From: PVC group bacterium (ex Bugula neritina AB1)
GTDB lineage: Bacteria; GCA-001730085
Assembly (NCBI GenBank): GCA_001730085.1
Contig: MDLB01000102.1
Span: forward strand, 1 to 51,664
Reading direction: 5' to 3'
Length of the DNA: 51,664 bases
A program made the position numbers and the translations under genes. Below, one piece after another: positions 23,169-31,756 of this stretch; position 1 is the first letter of the stretch; every line of letters starts with the position of its first letter. The notes under the pieces are model-generated. The model was not told where the DNA came from and ran no database searches. It saw only the letters and a list, made by a program, of their open reading frames with translations.

Positions 23169-23993
23169 TCAACCACCTAGCTGAAAGCGAACAAATCGCA
23201 CTATACTCAAGTCACCCAAAAGATCTTTGATCTTGACATCTGGATCTTTCACAAAGCTTTGTTCAAGCAAGCAAACTTCTGAATAATATTTCTCTAACTT
23301 ACCTAGAACAATCTTATCTACGATCTGCTGAGGCTTATTAGCACTTTGAGCAATAACAACTTCTCTTTCTTGTTGCAATACTTCCTCTGGCACTTCATCT
23401 CTAGTTAAAAAAGAAGGCTGAGCAGCAGCAATATGAATAGAGATCTCCTTAACGATAGATCCAACGTCATCATGAGAACCATTAATTTGAGCTAAAACTC
23501 CGATTTTACCACCCAAGTGAATATAAGCTCCTACGGAACCTGCTCCACTTAAATCAAAACGTGTGGCACGAATAAAGGTCAAATTTTCACCAAGAGTAGG
23601 GACCGCTTCTTTTGTCATCGCTGTAGCAGCTGCAAAAAGATCTGAATCTTCTTTAAGACCACCTTGATCATCAAAAGCACTAAGATCTCCATTGGAAATA
23701 AGCTCACCAACCTTTTGAGTCAACCCTACAAAAGTTTCATTACGGGCAACAAAGTCTGTCTCACAGTTGATTTCAACAAGCGCCCCTTTTGACTCATCTG
23801 GAGCAATATAGGCCGAAATAAGACCTTCATGAGTATCACGTTGTGATTTTTTTTCTGCTTTTGCTATACCTTTTTTGCGTAAGATTTGAACAGCCTGCTC
23901 CAAATCACCAGAAGATTCCTGAAGAGCTTTTTTGCAATCCATCATTCCTGCATTTGTTTTATCTCTTAGTTCTTTTACAAGTTTAGCATTCAC
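23169..23993 (-). CDS. tsf: Elongation factor Ts
   Basis: 274 residues. The UBA-like N-terminal domain has VKELRDKTNAGMMDCKKAL and the EF-Tu-contacting TDFVARN signature (as CETDFVARNETFV). A core domain follows with HIAAAQPSFL. EF-Ts exchanges GDP for GTP on EF-Tu. The start is a GTG at 23993; AAGGA at the end of rpsB is about ten bases upstream. The nearby ATG at 23989 is out of frame. It is six bp downstream of the rpsB stop, so the two are coupled. Confidence 0.97.
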   Translation of the reverse strand: MNAKLVKELRDKTNAGMMDCKKALQESSGDLEQAVQILRKKGIAKAEKKSQRDTHEGLISAYIAPDESKGALVEINCETDFVARNETFVGLTQKVGELISNGDLSAFDDQGGLKEDSDLFAAATAMTKEAVPTLGENLTFIRATRFDLSGAGSVGAYIHLGGKIGVLAQINGSHDDVGSIVKEISIHIAAAQPSFLTRDEVPEEVLQQEREVVIAQSANKPQQIVDKIVLGKLEKYYSEVCLLEQSFVKDPDVKIKDLLGDLSIVRFVRFQLGG

Positions 23994-23999
23994 TTCTCA

Positions 24000-25022
24000 C
24001 TATTCCTTTTCTGCTTCTTCTGTGTTTGTCTTTTTTTGCTCAACTGGTTTATCTGCTGAAACCGTCTCTTTTTTTTCCGAAGCAACAGGAGCTTCTTCCT
24101 TAGCGGAAGTCACTTTGGCAGATTTTTTCTCATCATTAGCTGATTCTTTCTGCTCTTTTTTCAAATTTTCCTGTTTCAATTTCTCCTGTTGAGCCTTTTT
24201 TTCTGTTTCTCGGTCTTTACGAGCTATTTCTGCAGCATAGGCTTTTTCTTCTTGGAGTTTTTTGCGCTGTTCTTGCTCTTTTTTCTTAAGGGCACGCTCT
24301 TCTTCTATCCGAGCTTGTTCTTCAGCGACTTTTTGAGCATATATAGCTTTCCCTCTTCTGACGGCTTCACCGATAGCTTCCAAAATCAATCCAGAGGCTT
24401 TAATAGCATCATCGTTACTAGGAATACAAATGTCTGTTTTAGAAGGATCACAGTTTGTATCAACAATCCCTATAACAGGTATTCCCAAAATTCTAGCTTC
24501 AGCAACAGCAATAGATTCCTTACCAACATCAACAACAACAAGAAGGTTGGGTAAGTTTTTCATATTCTGAATACCTTCAAGGTTCCTTTTGAGGCGTTCG
24601 CGTAATTTGCGTAATTTCAAAACCTCTTTTTTAGGGCGAAGATTAATAGTCCCGTCTTCTTCCATTTCTTCTATATTAATAAGTTTTTTTATGCTCTGAC
24701 GAATAGTTTCATGATTGGTTAACATACCACCAAGCCATCTTTCACAAACAAAAGGAGAATCCACAGCTATAGCTTTTTCTCTAATAACATCTCTTGATTG
24801 TTTCTTCGTACCAACAAACATAATATCTTTGCCACTTTGTGTCGTTTTATAAACAAGAGCACAAGCTTCTTGTAATTTTCTGACAGTTTGACGCAAGTCA
24901 ATGATGTGAATCCCATTGCGCTCACTATGGATATAAGGCGCCATTTTAGGGTTCCACTTTCGGGTACGATGACCAAAGTGTGCGCCAGCTTCTAAAAACT
25001 GCTTCATCATTAAACTTGCCAA
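24000..25022 (-). CDS. rpsB: 30S ribosomal protein S2 with long charged C-terminal extension
   Basis: 340 residues against about 240-260 usually. The S2 core (1-230) is clear: MMKQFLEAGAHFGHRTRKWN, ERWLGGMLTNHETI, and the PVIGIVDTNCDPS region. Residues about 232-340 are a Lys/Glu/Ala/Gln-rich tail with likely coiled coil (EEQARIEEERALKKKEQEQR) that becomes disordered. The start is a TTG at 25022 with a perfect AAGGAGG six bases upstream, and the following MASLMMK fits S2 N-termini. It heads the rpsB-tsf-pyrH-frr unit and has a good promoter 50-80 bp upstream. C-terminal extensions on S2 occur in scattered lineages; the role here is unknown. Confidence 0.96.
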   Translation of the reverse strand: MASLMMKQFLEAGAHFGHRTRKWNPKMAPYIHSERNGIHIIDLRQTVRKLQEACALVYKTTQSGKDIMFVGTKKQSRDVIREKAIAVDSPFVCERWLGGMLTNHETIRQSIKKLINIEEMEEDGTINLRPKKEVLKLRKLRERLKRNLEGIQNMKNLPNLLVVVDVGKESIAVAEARILGIPVIGIVDTNCDPSKTDICIPSNDDAIKASGLILEAIGEAVRRGKAIYAQKVAEEQARIEEERALKKKEQEQRKKLQEEKAYAAEIARKDRETEKKAQQEKLKQENLKKEQKESANDEKKSAKVTSAKEEAPVASEKKETVSADKPVEQKKTNTEEAEKE

Positions 25023-25075
25023 AACAATCCTCCTTGTAAAAATCTAAAAATACAAAATGCAAAGAATATCAGAGT

Positions 25076-25104
25076 ACTCTATCAAATATTGTCCTTTTCG
25101 TCAA
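25076..25104 (-). promoter_or_regulatory. Candidate sigma-70 promoter of rpsB operon
   Basis: On the minus strand TTGACG (25099-25104), an optimal 17-bp spacer and TAGAGT (25076-25081) give a start site roughly 45 bases before the rpsB TTG. The match is 5/6 and 4/6 to consensus. No obvious S2-binding leader structure was recognised. Confidence 0.5.
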
Positions 25105-25167
25105 ACAAAAAAAGAGAGAACAATACCCCATAGTCGTAGACCTTCGTAAAAAAAGCTCCGAACTTCT

Positions 25168-25195
25168 TAATAAAACTTCCTAAAAAAAAGGAAGT
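25168..25195 (-). terminator. Probable Rho-independent terminator after the 25230 gene
   Basis: On the minus strand ACTTCC-(T-rich loop)-GGAAGT is followed by TTTTATT. The 6-bp stem is short, but the position, between the end of the upstream gene and the rpsB promoter, suits a terminator. Confidence 0.4.
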
Positions 25196-25229
25196 ACCTA
25201 TCTTAAATCATAGAAAAACTTTAAAAGTG

Positions 25230-25778
25230 TCATCCCATATGCTTAGCAAATTTTGATAATTTTTTCCAATGTTCCTGAATCACTTCATACCCATTTTCTC
25301 TTTTTTTCATAAGAGATTCCTCATTCTTACTCAAAACAGTGAAGTTTATTTTTGAACTTAAAGATTGTTGCATCTGACTATACTGATCTTCACTACAAAT
25401 AAAAAAGAAGCTCACCTGAACTGTTGCGTAACTTGTTCGAAAACCAGAGTCATAAACATACGCACCTTGAACAAAGCCTTTTTCTTGATTTGATTGATAA
25501 ATAGGATCTAGAAATGGTTGTAACGAAAGAAGAAGATTATAAACCTTAGTCATTCCATTGTATATTGCCAATCGCCTCCCCATCATCTGATTTATCCGGT
25601 CCGAAGTATTTGGGTAAGGATACTTGCCCTTCCCTTCAACCTGCAACTCACATTGAAAAGAGCCCGACTCTTCTCTCACAGCGCAAACCTCCGGTTGTGT
25701 CACTTCACCACCCATAAGAGGCACAGAAGTACCAATCAATACAAAGGCGCTCACTATAAAAAAAATCATCCTATACAT
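25230..25778 (-). CDS. Secreted protein of unknown function, possibly LPP20-like
   Basis: 182 residues with an ATG start and GGGAG seven bases upstream. A signal peptide (about 1-24, ending PLMGG) lacks a lipobox Cys, so it is periplasmic rather than a lipoprotein. The mature part has VEGKGKYPYPNTSDRINQMM and RRLAIYNGMTKVYNLL, which is reminiscent of the LPP20/FlgT-like fold (a G-x-G, then a long helix with repeated Ala/Arg positions, then a beta segment). This resemblance is weak. It stands between rnc and the rpsB operon. I cannot give it a function. Confidence 0.55.
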   Translation of the reverse strand: MYRMIFFIVSAFVLIGTSVPLMGGEVTQPEVCAVREESGSFQCELQVEGKGKYPYPNTSDRINQMMGRRLAIYNGMTKVYNLLLSLQPFLDPIYQSNQEKGFVQGAYVYDSGFRTSYATVQVSFFFICSEDQYSQMQQSLSSKINFTVLSKNEESLMKKRENGYEVIQEHWKKLSKFAKHMG

Positions 25779-25864
25779 TTCAATTCTCCCTTTCTCGTAT
25801 AAAAAGCCGATCTAAAACCCCAAGATTTTCATATAATAAAACTCTTATAAAAGAACCCAGCGAC

Positions 25865-26545
25865 TCAAAGATCCTCTTTTAATTTAAAATAAAGCTTCTC
25901 GGAAGCATCTTGCTCTGCACCTTTTTTATTAAGCCCGCTTCCTTGCATCGCATACATTCGACCCACGGACACTTCAACAACAAAAACATTTTCATTATTT
26001 TCACAAAGTTGCGAAACAACTTTATATTCGGGAATCTTAGCAAACATTTGTTGAGAAAGCTCTTGTAACTTCCCTTTAAAGTTTTTATCAATTATTTTCA
26101 AATCATCATTGATAAAAATAGGCTCAAACCAACGATATATCAAATCTTTCGCAGAAAAGTATCCCCCATCCAGAAAAACAGCACCAATAATAGCCTCCAT
26201 CAAATCTGACAAAGTTGAATCAAGCCTCCGGTTCTTTTGATCTTTTTCTGGTAATAATACATACTCTTGAAGACCAAGTTCTCTAGCCATTTTCGCGAGT
26301 GATTTTTGATTAACTAGCGAGGATCGACATTGGGTTAAAAAGCCTTCTTTTTTTTGCGGAAAGAAATCATACGTCATCTGAGCAATAACAAGATCCAAAA
26401 CAGCATCTCCCAAAAACTCTAAACGCTGATTATCTTTCTCATTATTTTCATGCCCATACGAAGGGTGAACCAAAGCCATTCTAAGAAAAGAAATGTCTTT
26501 AAAGTCATAACTGATAAGCTTTTCTAACGAGCTAGTTTCTTTCAT
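25865..26545 (-). CDS. rnc: Ribonuclease III
   Basis: 226 residues from the ATG at 26545, the same length as classical RNase III. A GTG at 26629 would add a hydrophobic 28-residue leader unlike the family and is rejected; GAGG lies five bases before the chosen ATG. The catalytic domain has NQRLEFLGDAVLDLV and DLMEAIIGAVFLDGGY (acidic Mg2+ ligands). A dsRNA-binding domain (about 155-225) contains GKLQELSQQ and GSGLNKKGAEQDASE. It cleaves double-stranded RNA in rRNA maturation and regulation. The upstream 270-bp gap to mfd contains an interspersed repeat. Confidence 0.96.
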   Translation of the reverse strand: MKETSSLEKLISYDFKDISFLRMALVHPSYGHENNEKDNQRLEFLGDAVLDLVIAQMTYDFFPQKKEGFLTQCRSSLVNQKSLAKMARELGLQEYVLLPEKDQKNRRLDSTLSDLMEAIIGAVFLDGGYFSAKDLIYRWFEPIFINDDLKIIDKNFKGKLQELSQQMFAKIPEYKVVSQLCENNENVFVVEVSVGRMYAMQGSGLNKKGAEQDASEKLYFKLKEDL

Positions 26546-26633
26546 GCCTCCCTCAAAAAATATAGAAATAAATAATAGCACAAAGACTTTTACCAAAAAC
26601 TTAAAACAGTTTACCGGAAGAGATTTCACAAGG

Positions 26634-26760
26634 GTTTGTTCTTTTGAAAAAAAATAAATATACCCATGTAAGGAACGGATTTTTTCAAAAACACAAACTC
26701 TTTTAAAAGAGCCTCAAAAAGCTTGCTCTGTATTTTTACAAAACCTAGAAACCCTTACAA
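26634..26760. repeat. Interspersed imperfect inverted repeat, copy IR2
   Basis: The left arm GTTTGTTCTTTT (26634-26645) occurs exactly, in reverse complement, at 6846-6857 of IR1. The right arm 26676-26752 aligns with the minus strand of 6745-6813: TTTTTTC, ACACAA, CTTTTAAAAGA, AAAGCTT and GTATTTT occur in the same order and spacing. It lies between rnc and mfd (both minus), and the two arms could form a hairpin in the transcript. Confidence 0.55.
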
Positions 26761-26815
26761 AGCAACAAAACGACAATTATACCACGAGATGGCTCCAAAA
26801 TATAAATAAAGAGTT

Positions 26816-29800
26816 TTAAAAAGACCCAAGCAGCTTCAAAACAAATTTTAAAAGTCTATAATCATCAGAAACCTCGGGAGGAATCTTTTCAACTTTATGG
26901 TCATTTTCTTTAATGAAATCCAACATAGTTCGACGCCTAACAATACACCGATAGCCTTTTATCCCCGCAATAATTCTAATCTTCAAAAGATCCATAAAAA
27001 GCAACAAAGAGTCTGGTAAAACATCGCCATATCTTTGTTTTAAAGCAGCCTCCAATTCTTTTAAATCTTCTTCAGAAGCAACACTAGCTATGCTACGATA
27101 AATTTCAAGCCGCTCTTTTGTATTAGATATAAAACTCGGATCCATAAAAATATCAATTTTAAGATCAACAGAAGCTAGCGGTGGATCTTCGGGCTCACCC
27201 TTTAGCTTCTTGGTATATTTACGCAAAAGAGAACAATACATATCAAAACCAATACGAGCTATGTGCCCACTTTGCTCTGCACCTAAGACATTTCCTCCCC
27301 CACGTATCTCTAAATCTCTCATGGCTATCTGATAGCCCGAACCTAAATCCGAATATTCTTTAATAGCATGTAATCTTTCTTGCGATTCTCTCGTTAAACA
27401 TTTTTTCGGATCAACCATCAAGTAAGCATAGGCTTTCTTTTTATACCTACCTACACGCCCTCTCAATTGATACAATGTCGACAATCCAAAAAGATCCGCA
27501 TCATTAATAATTATCGTATTTACATTCGGAATGTCAAGACCTGACTCAATAATTGTTGTACTAATCAAAACGTCATATTTATGATCAAGAAAGTCTATCA
27601 TCACTTCTTCTAACTGATCCGGATCCATTTGACCATGACCACAAACAACCCTCGCCTCAGGAAGAATTTCTTCTATCACCTCTTTGAACTTTTGAATGTT
27701 TTTCACACGATTATGCAAGAAAAAAACCTGCCCGCCCCTCTCCAGTTCAAATCGAATAGCACTCTTTATCACTTTTTTATCAAAAAAACATATCTCTGTA
27801 TGAACAGGTAATCTTCTCAAAGGCGGCGTTTGAATCAGGCTTATATCTCTCATACCGGTTAAAGACATATAGAGCGTCCTAGGAATAGGCGTCGCAGACA
27901 TAACTAACACATCGACAAGATGCGAAAGTTTCTTTATTTTTTCTTTGTGTGCAACGCCAAAGCGTTGCTCCTCATCAATAATCAAAAGGCCTAGGTCTTT
28001 GTATTCGATATTTTTCTGCAATAGTCGGTGTGTACCTATCACAATATCAACTTGACCGTCTGCCAAACCATGTATGACTTCTTTTTGGTCTTCACGAGAG
28101 CGAAACCTCGAAAGCATCTCAACTTTTATGGGAAAATTTTTCATCCTCTGCTCAAAATGACGAAAGTGTTGAAAGGCCAAAAGAGTTGTAGGCACCAAAA
28201 GCATAACTTGTTTATTATTCATAACAGCTCTAAAGGTTGCCCTTATAGCAACTTCTGTTTTTCCATAACCGACATCTCCACAAATCAACCGATCCATTGG
28301 GCGAGACGATGTCATATCCTTATACACGTCTAAAATAGCTTTTTCCTGGTCTTCCGTTTCTGAATAGGGGAACGTTTCACGAAAAAGCTTTTCCATCTCT
28401 TTATCTTCTTTATAGGCAAATCCCACATTTTCATTTCGTCTTGCCTGTACTTTTAAAAGATCATGCGAAAAATTTTCGATCGCCACCTGCGCTTTCTTTT
28501 TTTCTCTCCCCCACGTGTATCCTCCCAGTTTATGAAGCTTAGGTTCTGAACCTTTCAAACCAATATATTTTTGAATCAAGTCCATTTGCTCTATAGGAAC
28601 ATACAAAGCATCATCACCTTTGAATAAAATTTTAATGTAATCCTTCATAATCCCATCGTTCTCCAAACGATGCAACCCGTCGTATTTAGCTATCCCATGC
28701 CCTAAATGTATAACATAATCACCTTCTTTTAACTCCAGCGACTGTCCCACAGGCAGGGTTTCATAATTTTTTTTTCTCTTAAAAGCTGATAATCCTAATT
28801 TTGGAAAACTTTGATCTATCATCCCAAGAGCAACCCCTGCTTCTTGAACCTCAAAAGCAGAAATAAAACTATTGATATCTTTACTGGAAAAATCCTCTCT
28901 TAAAATAAAAAAATCTTTCATTTTTTCTTCTAATTGATGCTCTTTTATCCATTTTTGTAAAAGCTGATAATCTTTTTCATCCCGAGCAATCAAAATCACA
29001 CGTAATTTCAACCTTTTCCAACGATCCAATGCCATCCGAAAGCTATCTGCATCATTAAATCCTTTTGTTGACAGCTCTAACGAAACGTTATTTTTAACCC
29101 AAAGAGAGTCTGGCGTTAAGGCAGATACTGTGATTTTTTTTTCAACATCTTTTTTGAACCACTCTTTGTTTAAGCGATAGCTTTTGTTTATCTTTTTTAA
29201 ATTTTTCTCAACCAGCATCGGGTTCAAAAGAAGAAGAAGATCCTTTTTTCGGATTAATTCCCAAAGGTTTGTTTTGCAAAAATCCAAATCTTCATCAGTA
29301 TCATAAGTCGGAAAAACCTTAACACTTGAAATTTTTTCTACAGCTTGATAAGTCTCAATATCTAATGTTTTAATAAAGTCGACTTGCGCCTCTGATAAGT
29401 CGATCCTCACAGGATCTCCTCCAGAAGGGTAAATATCAAAAACATCACCCCTTATAGCAAACTCTCCATGTCCTCTAACCTTATCAACCCTAATATAACC
29501 CATAGCAATCAAGTCATCTATAACAGCAGATCTTTCTAGCCCTTCCCCTTCCTTCAAAAGTAAAGCTTTCTCAACAAAAAAAATCGGATCTAATATTTGA
29601 TCAAAGAGTTTTTCGATAGAAACAATCCTAAAAGCTCTCTCTTCACTTCCTAAGGAGATCAACTTCTCTATAGTCAAGCTCGTGGGATCTTCCAATTTAA
29701 AATCTTTTCTAGTAAAAAGTAACGGCCTTAAACCCCAAAAACGAATCGCGTCTGCTAATTTTTCGCAATCTTCATCTTTTTCACAAATAATCCAAGTTGA

Positions 29801-29953
29801 CCTTTCTTCGTTACCATGAAGAGCAACGAGCAAGGCAGGAAGAAAAGAGCCATAAACTCCAGAAAGATGCAATGAATCTTTTGATTCTAAGTATTTTTGA
29901 ATTTTTATAAAATAAGGGGACTTAGCTAAGTCGGATAAAAAGATATTTTTCAT
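26816..29953 (-). CDS. mfd: Transcription-repair coupling factor
   Basis: 1045 residues, slightly shorter than typical Mfd (about 1150). An N-terminal UvrB-like module (about 1-330, with RGDVFDIYPSGGDPVRID) is followed by the RNA-polymerase-interacting domain (about 410-480, LKEGDYVIHLGHGIAKYDGL). The SF2 translocase follows: CGDVGYGKTEVAIRA (Walker A), DEEQRFGV (motif II), SATPIPRTL and QLRGRVGR (motif VI). A short TRCF C-terminal domain ends the protein. Mfd displaces stalled RNA polymerase and recruits UvrA. Its ATG overlaps the purN stop (ATGA), so it is coupled to purine synthesis genes, an arrangement without evident logic. Confidence 0.97.
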   Translation of the reverse strand: MKNIFLSDLAKSPYFIKIQKYLESKDSLHLSGVYGSFLPALLVALHGNEERSTWIICEKDEDCEKLADAIRFWGLRPLLFTRKDFKLEDPTSLTIEKLISLGSEERAFRIVSIEKLFDQILDPIFFVEKALLLKEGEGLERSAVIDDLIAMGYIRVDKVRGHGEFAIRGDVFDIYPSGGDPVRIDLSEAQVDFIKTLDIETYQAVEKISSVKVFPTYDTDEDLDFCKTNLWELIRKKDLLLLLNPMLVEKNLKKINKSYRLNKEWFKKDVEKKITVSALTPDSLWVKNNVSLELSTKGFNDADSFRMALDRWKRLKLRVILIARDEKDYQLLQKWIKEHQLEEKMKDFFILREDFSSKDINSFISAFEVQEAGVALGMIDQSFPKLGLSAFKRKKNYETLPVGQSLELKEGDYVIHLGHGIAKYDGLHRLENDGIMKDYIKILFKGDDALYVPIEQMDLIQKYIGLKGSEPKLHKLGGYTWGREKKKAQVAIENFSHDLLKVQARRNENVGFAYKEDKEMEKLFRETFPYSETEDQEKAILDVYKDMTSSRPMDRLICGDVGYGKTEVAIRATFRAVMNNKQVMLLVPTTLLAFQHFRHFEQRMKNFPIKVEMLSRFRSREDQKEVIHGLADGQVDIVIGTHRLLQKNIEYKDLGLLIIDEEQRFGVAHKEKIKKLSHLVDVLVMSATPIPRTLYMSLTGMRDISLIQTPPLRRLPVHTEICFFDKKVIKSAIRFELERGGQVFFLHNRVKNIQKFKEVIEEILPEARVVCGHGQMDPDQLEEVMIDFLDHKYDVLISTTIIESGLDIPNVNTIIINDADLFGLSTLYQLRGRVGRYKKKAYAYLMVDPKKCLTRESQERLHAIKEYSDLGSGYQIAMRDLEIRGGGNVLGAEQSGHIARIGFDMYCSLLRKYTKKLKGEPEDPPLASVDLKIDIFMDPSFISNTKERLEIYRSIASVASEEDLKELEAALKQRYGDVLPDSLLLFMDLLKIRIIAGIKGYRCIVRRRTMLDFIKENDHKVEKIPPEVSDDYRLLKFVLKLLGSF

Positions 29954-30507
29954 GATCTCATATTAGATAAAACTCTTTGAATAGCTATCGGGTATGCCCT
30001 ATGCTCTTCTTTTAAAACACGTTTCGCCAAGGTTTCTTCGGTATCTTCAATCCCAACCGGAATCCTAGCTTGCAGAATAATTTCTCCTGTATCAACACCT
30101 TCGTCAACATAGTGAATGGTGCATCCACTTTCCTTTTCTTTGGCATCAATAACTCTTTGATGGGTATTAAGTCCAGGAAACTTAGGCAATAAAGAGGGAT
30201 GAATATTGACGATTCTTCTAGAAAAAACATCCAAAATAGGCTTGCGAAGGATTTGCATAAATCCTGCCAAACAGACCAAGTCTATCTTTCTCTCCAATAA
30301 AGCCTCTGTCATTTGCTGTTGTTCTCTAAAGTGCAACACTTCTATATTCTTTTCTTTAGCTTTCTGTAAAGCTCTAGCATCTTTTTTATCACTGATAACA
30401 ACAACAACACTAGCATCTATACGAGACTCTTGACAAGCTTCAATAATAGCACTCATATTAGAGCCACGGCCTGAAACAAGAACCCCCAAACGAAAATCAC
30501 TCCCCAT
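29950..30507 (-). CDS. purN: Phosphoribosylglycinamide formyltransferase
   Basis: 185 residues from the ATG at 30507 (GGAGAG seven bases upstream); TTG codons further up are less likely. GART fold: LGVLVSGRGSNM at the N-terminus, the catalytic signature VNIHPSLLPKFPG with Asn/His, and HYVDEGVDTGEII containing the catalytic Asp. It uses 10-formyl-THF to formylate GAR, step 3 of purine synthesis. It overlaps purM by 11 bp and mfd by 4 bp. Confidence 0.96.
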   Translation of the reverse strand: MGSDFRLGVLVSGRGSNMSAIIEACQESRIDASVVVVISDKKDARALQKAKEKNIEVLHFREQQQMTEALLERKIDLVCLAGFMQILRKPILDVFSRRIVNIHPSLLPKFPGLNTHQRVIDAKEKESGCTIHYVDEGVDTGEIILQARIPVGIEDTEETLAKRVLKEEHRAYPIAIQRVLSNMRS

Positions 30508-31507
30508 CAACAATCTCTCCTAAATGACAAAAGGACTCTCCTAAAAAGTCCAATCTTTCTATTGTCCGATCGACCTCTGCCGGAGAAACAACAACGACCA
30601 TCCCTATACCACAGTTAAAGGTCATTTCCATTTCTTCTTCAGACAAAGCGCCTTTATCTTGCAAATAATCAAATATAGGCAACGAAGGAATATTCTCTTT
30701 ATTCAAAGAAAAGGTTAAACCTTTAGGCAAAACCCTTGGGATATTTTTCGATAACCCCCCTCCCGTTATATGAACAAGTCCTTTGATCGAGCAGTTATCC
30801 ATCAAGTCCAAAAGAGTCTTAACATAAACCCTCGTAGGTTTTAACAAAACGTCACCAACTCTCTCTTTTTCAAAAAGGAAGTCATCACCGGTCAGTCCCT
30901 GTTCTTCAAAAATGATTTTGCGAACCAAAGAATAACCATTACTATGAAGTCCAGAAGAAGGCAAGCCCAACAAAACATCACCTGCCTTTATATTTTTTCC
31001 TGTGAGCAAACGTGACTTTTCAACAACTCCAACAGCAAAACCTGCTAAATCGTAATCATCATTCCGATACATACCCGGCATCTCAGCTGTTTCTCCACCA
31101 ATCAAAGAACAACCAGAAAGCCGACACCCTTTCGCAACACCTTTAATAACCTCCAGCATCGCATCTTGATTCAGTTTACCAACCGCCATATAGTCTAAAA
31201 AAAATAAGGGCTCAGCTCCTTGAACAACAATATCATTCACACACATCGCAACAAGATCTATCCCTACCGAATGGTGATCATTCATCATTTGAGCAACTTT
31301 TAATTTTGTCCCAACACCATCGGCACCACTAACTAGAATAGGTTCCTTATATTTAGAAGTATCAAGCTTAAAAAGGCCGCCAAATCCGCCTAGCTCCCCC
31401 AAAACTTCATCTCTATAGGTTGAAGCAACCTCTTCTTTGATATTTTCAACAAAGGAGTTTCCAGCTTCAATATCTACTCCCGACTTTTTATAGGAATCTT
31501 TCTTCAT
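30497..31507 (-). CDS. purM: Phosphoribosylformylglycinamidine cyclo-ligase (AIR synthetase)
   Basis: 336 residues, usual length. Motifs: VSGADGVGTKLKVA (substrate and ATP site), DLVAMCVNDIVVQGAEPLFF, LIGGETAEMPGMY, LGLPSSGLHSNGYSLVR and ITGGGLSKNIPRVLP. It closes FGAM to AIR with ATP, directly after the PurL step. It begins the purM-purN-mfd unit; AAGGAA lies ahead of the ATG. Confidence 0.97.
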   Translation of the reverse strand: MKKDSYKKSGVDIEAGNSFVENIKEEVASTYRDEVLGELGGFGGLFKLDTSKYKEPILVSGADGVGTKLKVAQMMNDHHSVGIDLVAMCVNDIVVQGAEPLFFLDYMAVGKLNQDAMLEVIKGVAKGCRLSGCSLIGGETAEMPGMYRNDDYDLAGFAVGVVEKSRLLTGKNIKAGDVLLGLPSSGLHSNGYSLVRKIIFEEQGLTGDDFLFEKERVGDVLLKPTRVYVKTLLDLMDNCSIKGLVHITGGGLSKNIPRVLPKGLTFSLNKENIPSLPIFDYLQDKGALSEEEMEMTFNCGIGMVVVVSPAEVDRTIERLDFLGESFCHLGEIVDGE

Positions 31508-31657
31508 ATTTTAAAATTTCCTTGCATCTTAATTAAAATTTATAAGAATTAAAAATATTAAAAATAACTTAATACAAATTTAAATAAAAAAATTTAAAAA
31601 ATAGATCTTTGCGAATTAAAAATGCTTATAGTTAATTAATAACAATCTATCTATCCT

Positions 31658-31740
31658 ATAGATATGGGCTTTTTTAAAATGACAAAATCCTTGAAAAGAA
31701 CTCCAAGAAAACTTATGAGATATGTTGCAACAGCCTTCGT
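31658..31740 (+). repeat. Interspersed repeat, copy IR3
   Basis: This is the clearest single-arm copy. ATAGATATGGGCTTTTTT, then AAAAGAAC, CAAGAAA, CTTATG and TTGCAACAG occur in the same order as the minus strand of 6827-6745. It occupies the 250-bp gap between the P-type ATPase stop and purM. A short open frame across it (from 31665) is not supported by the other copies, which carry stops and length changes. Confidence 0.6.
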
Positions 31741-31756
31741 ATATGTCACAGTTTAT

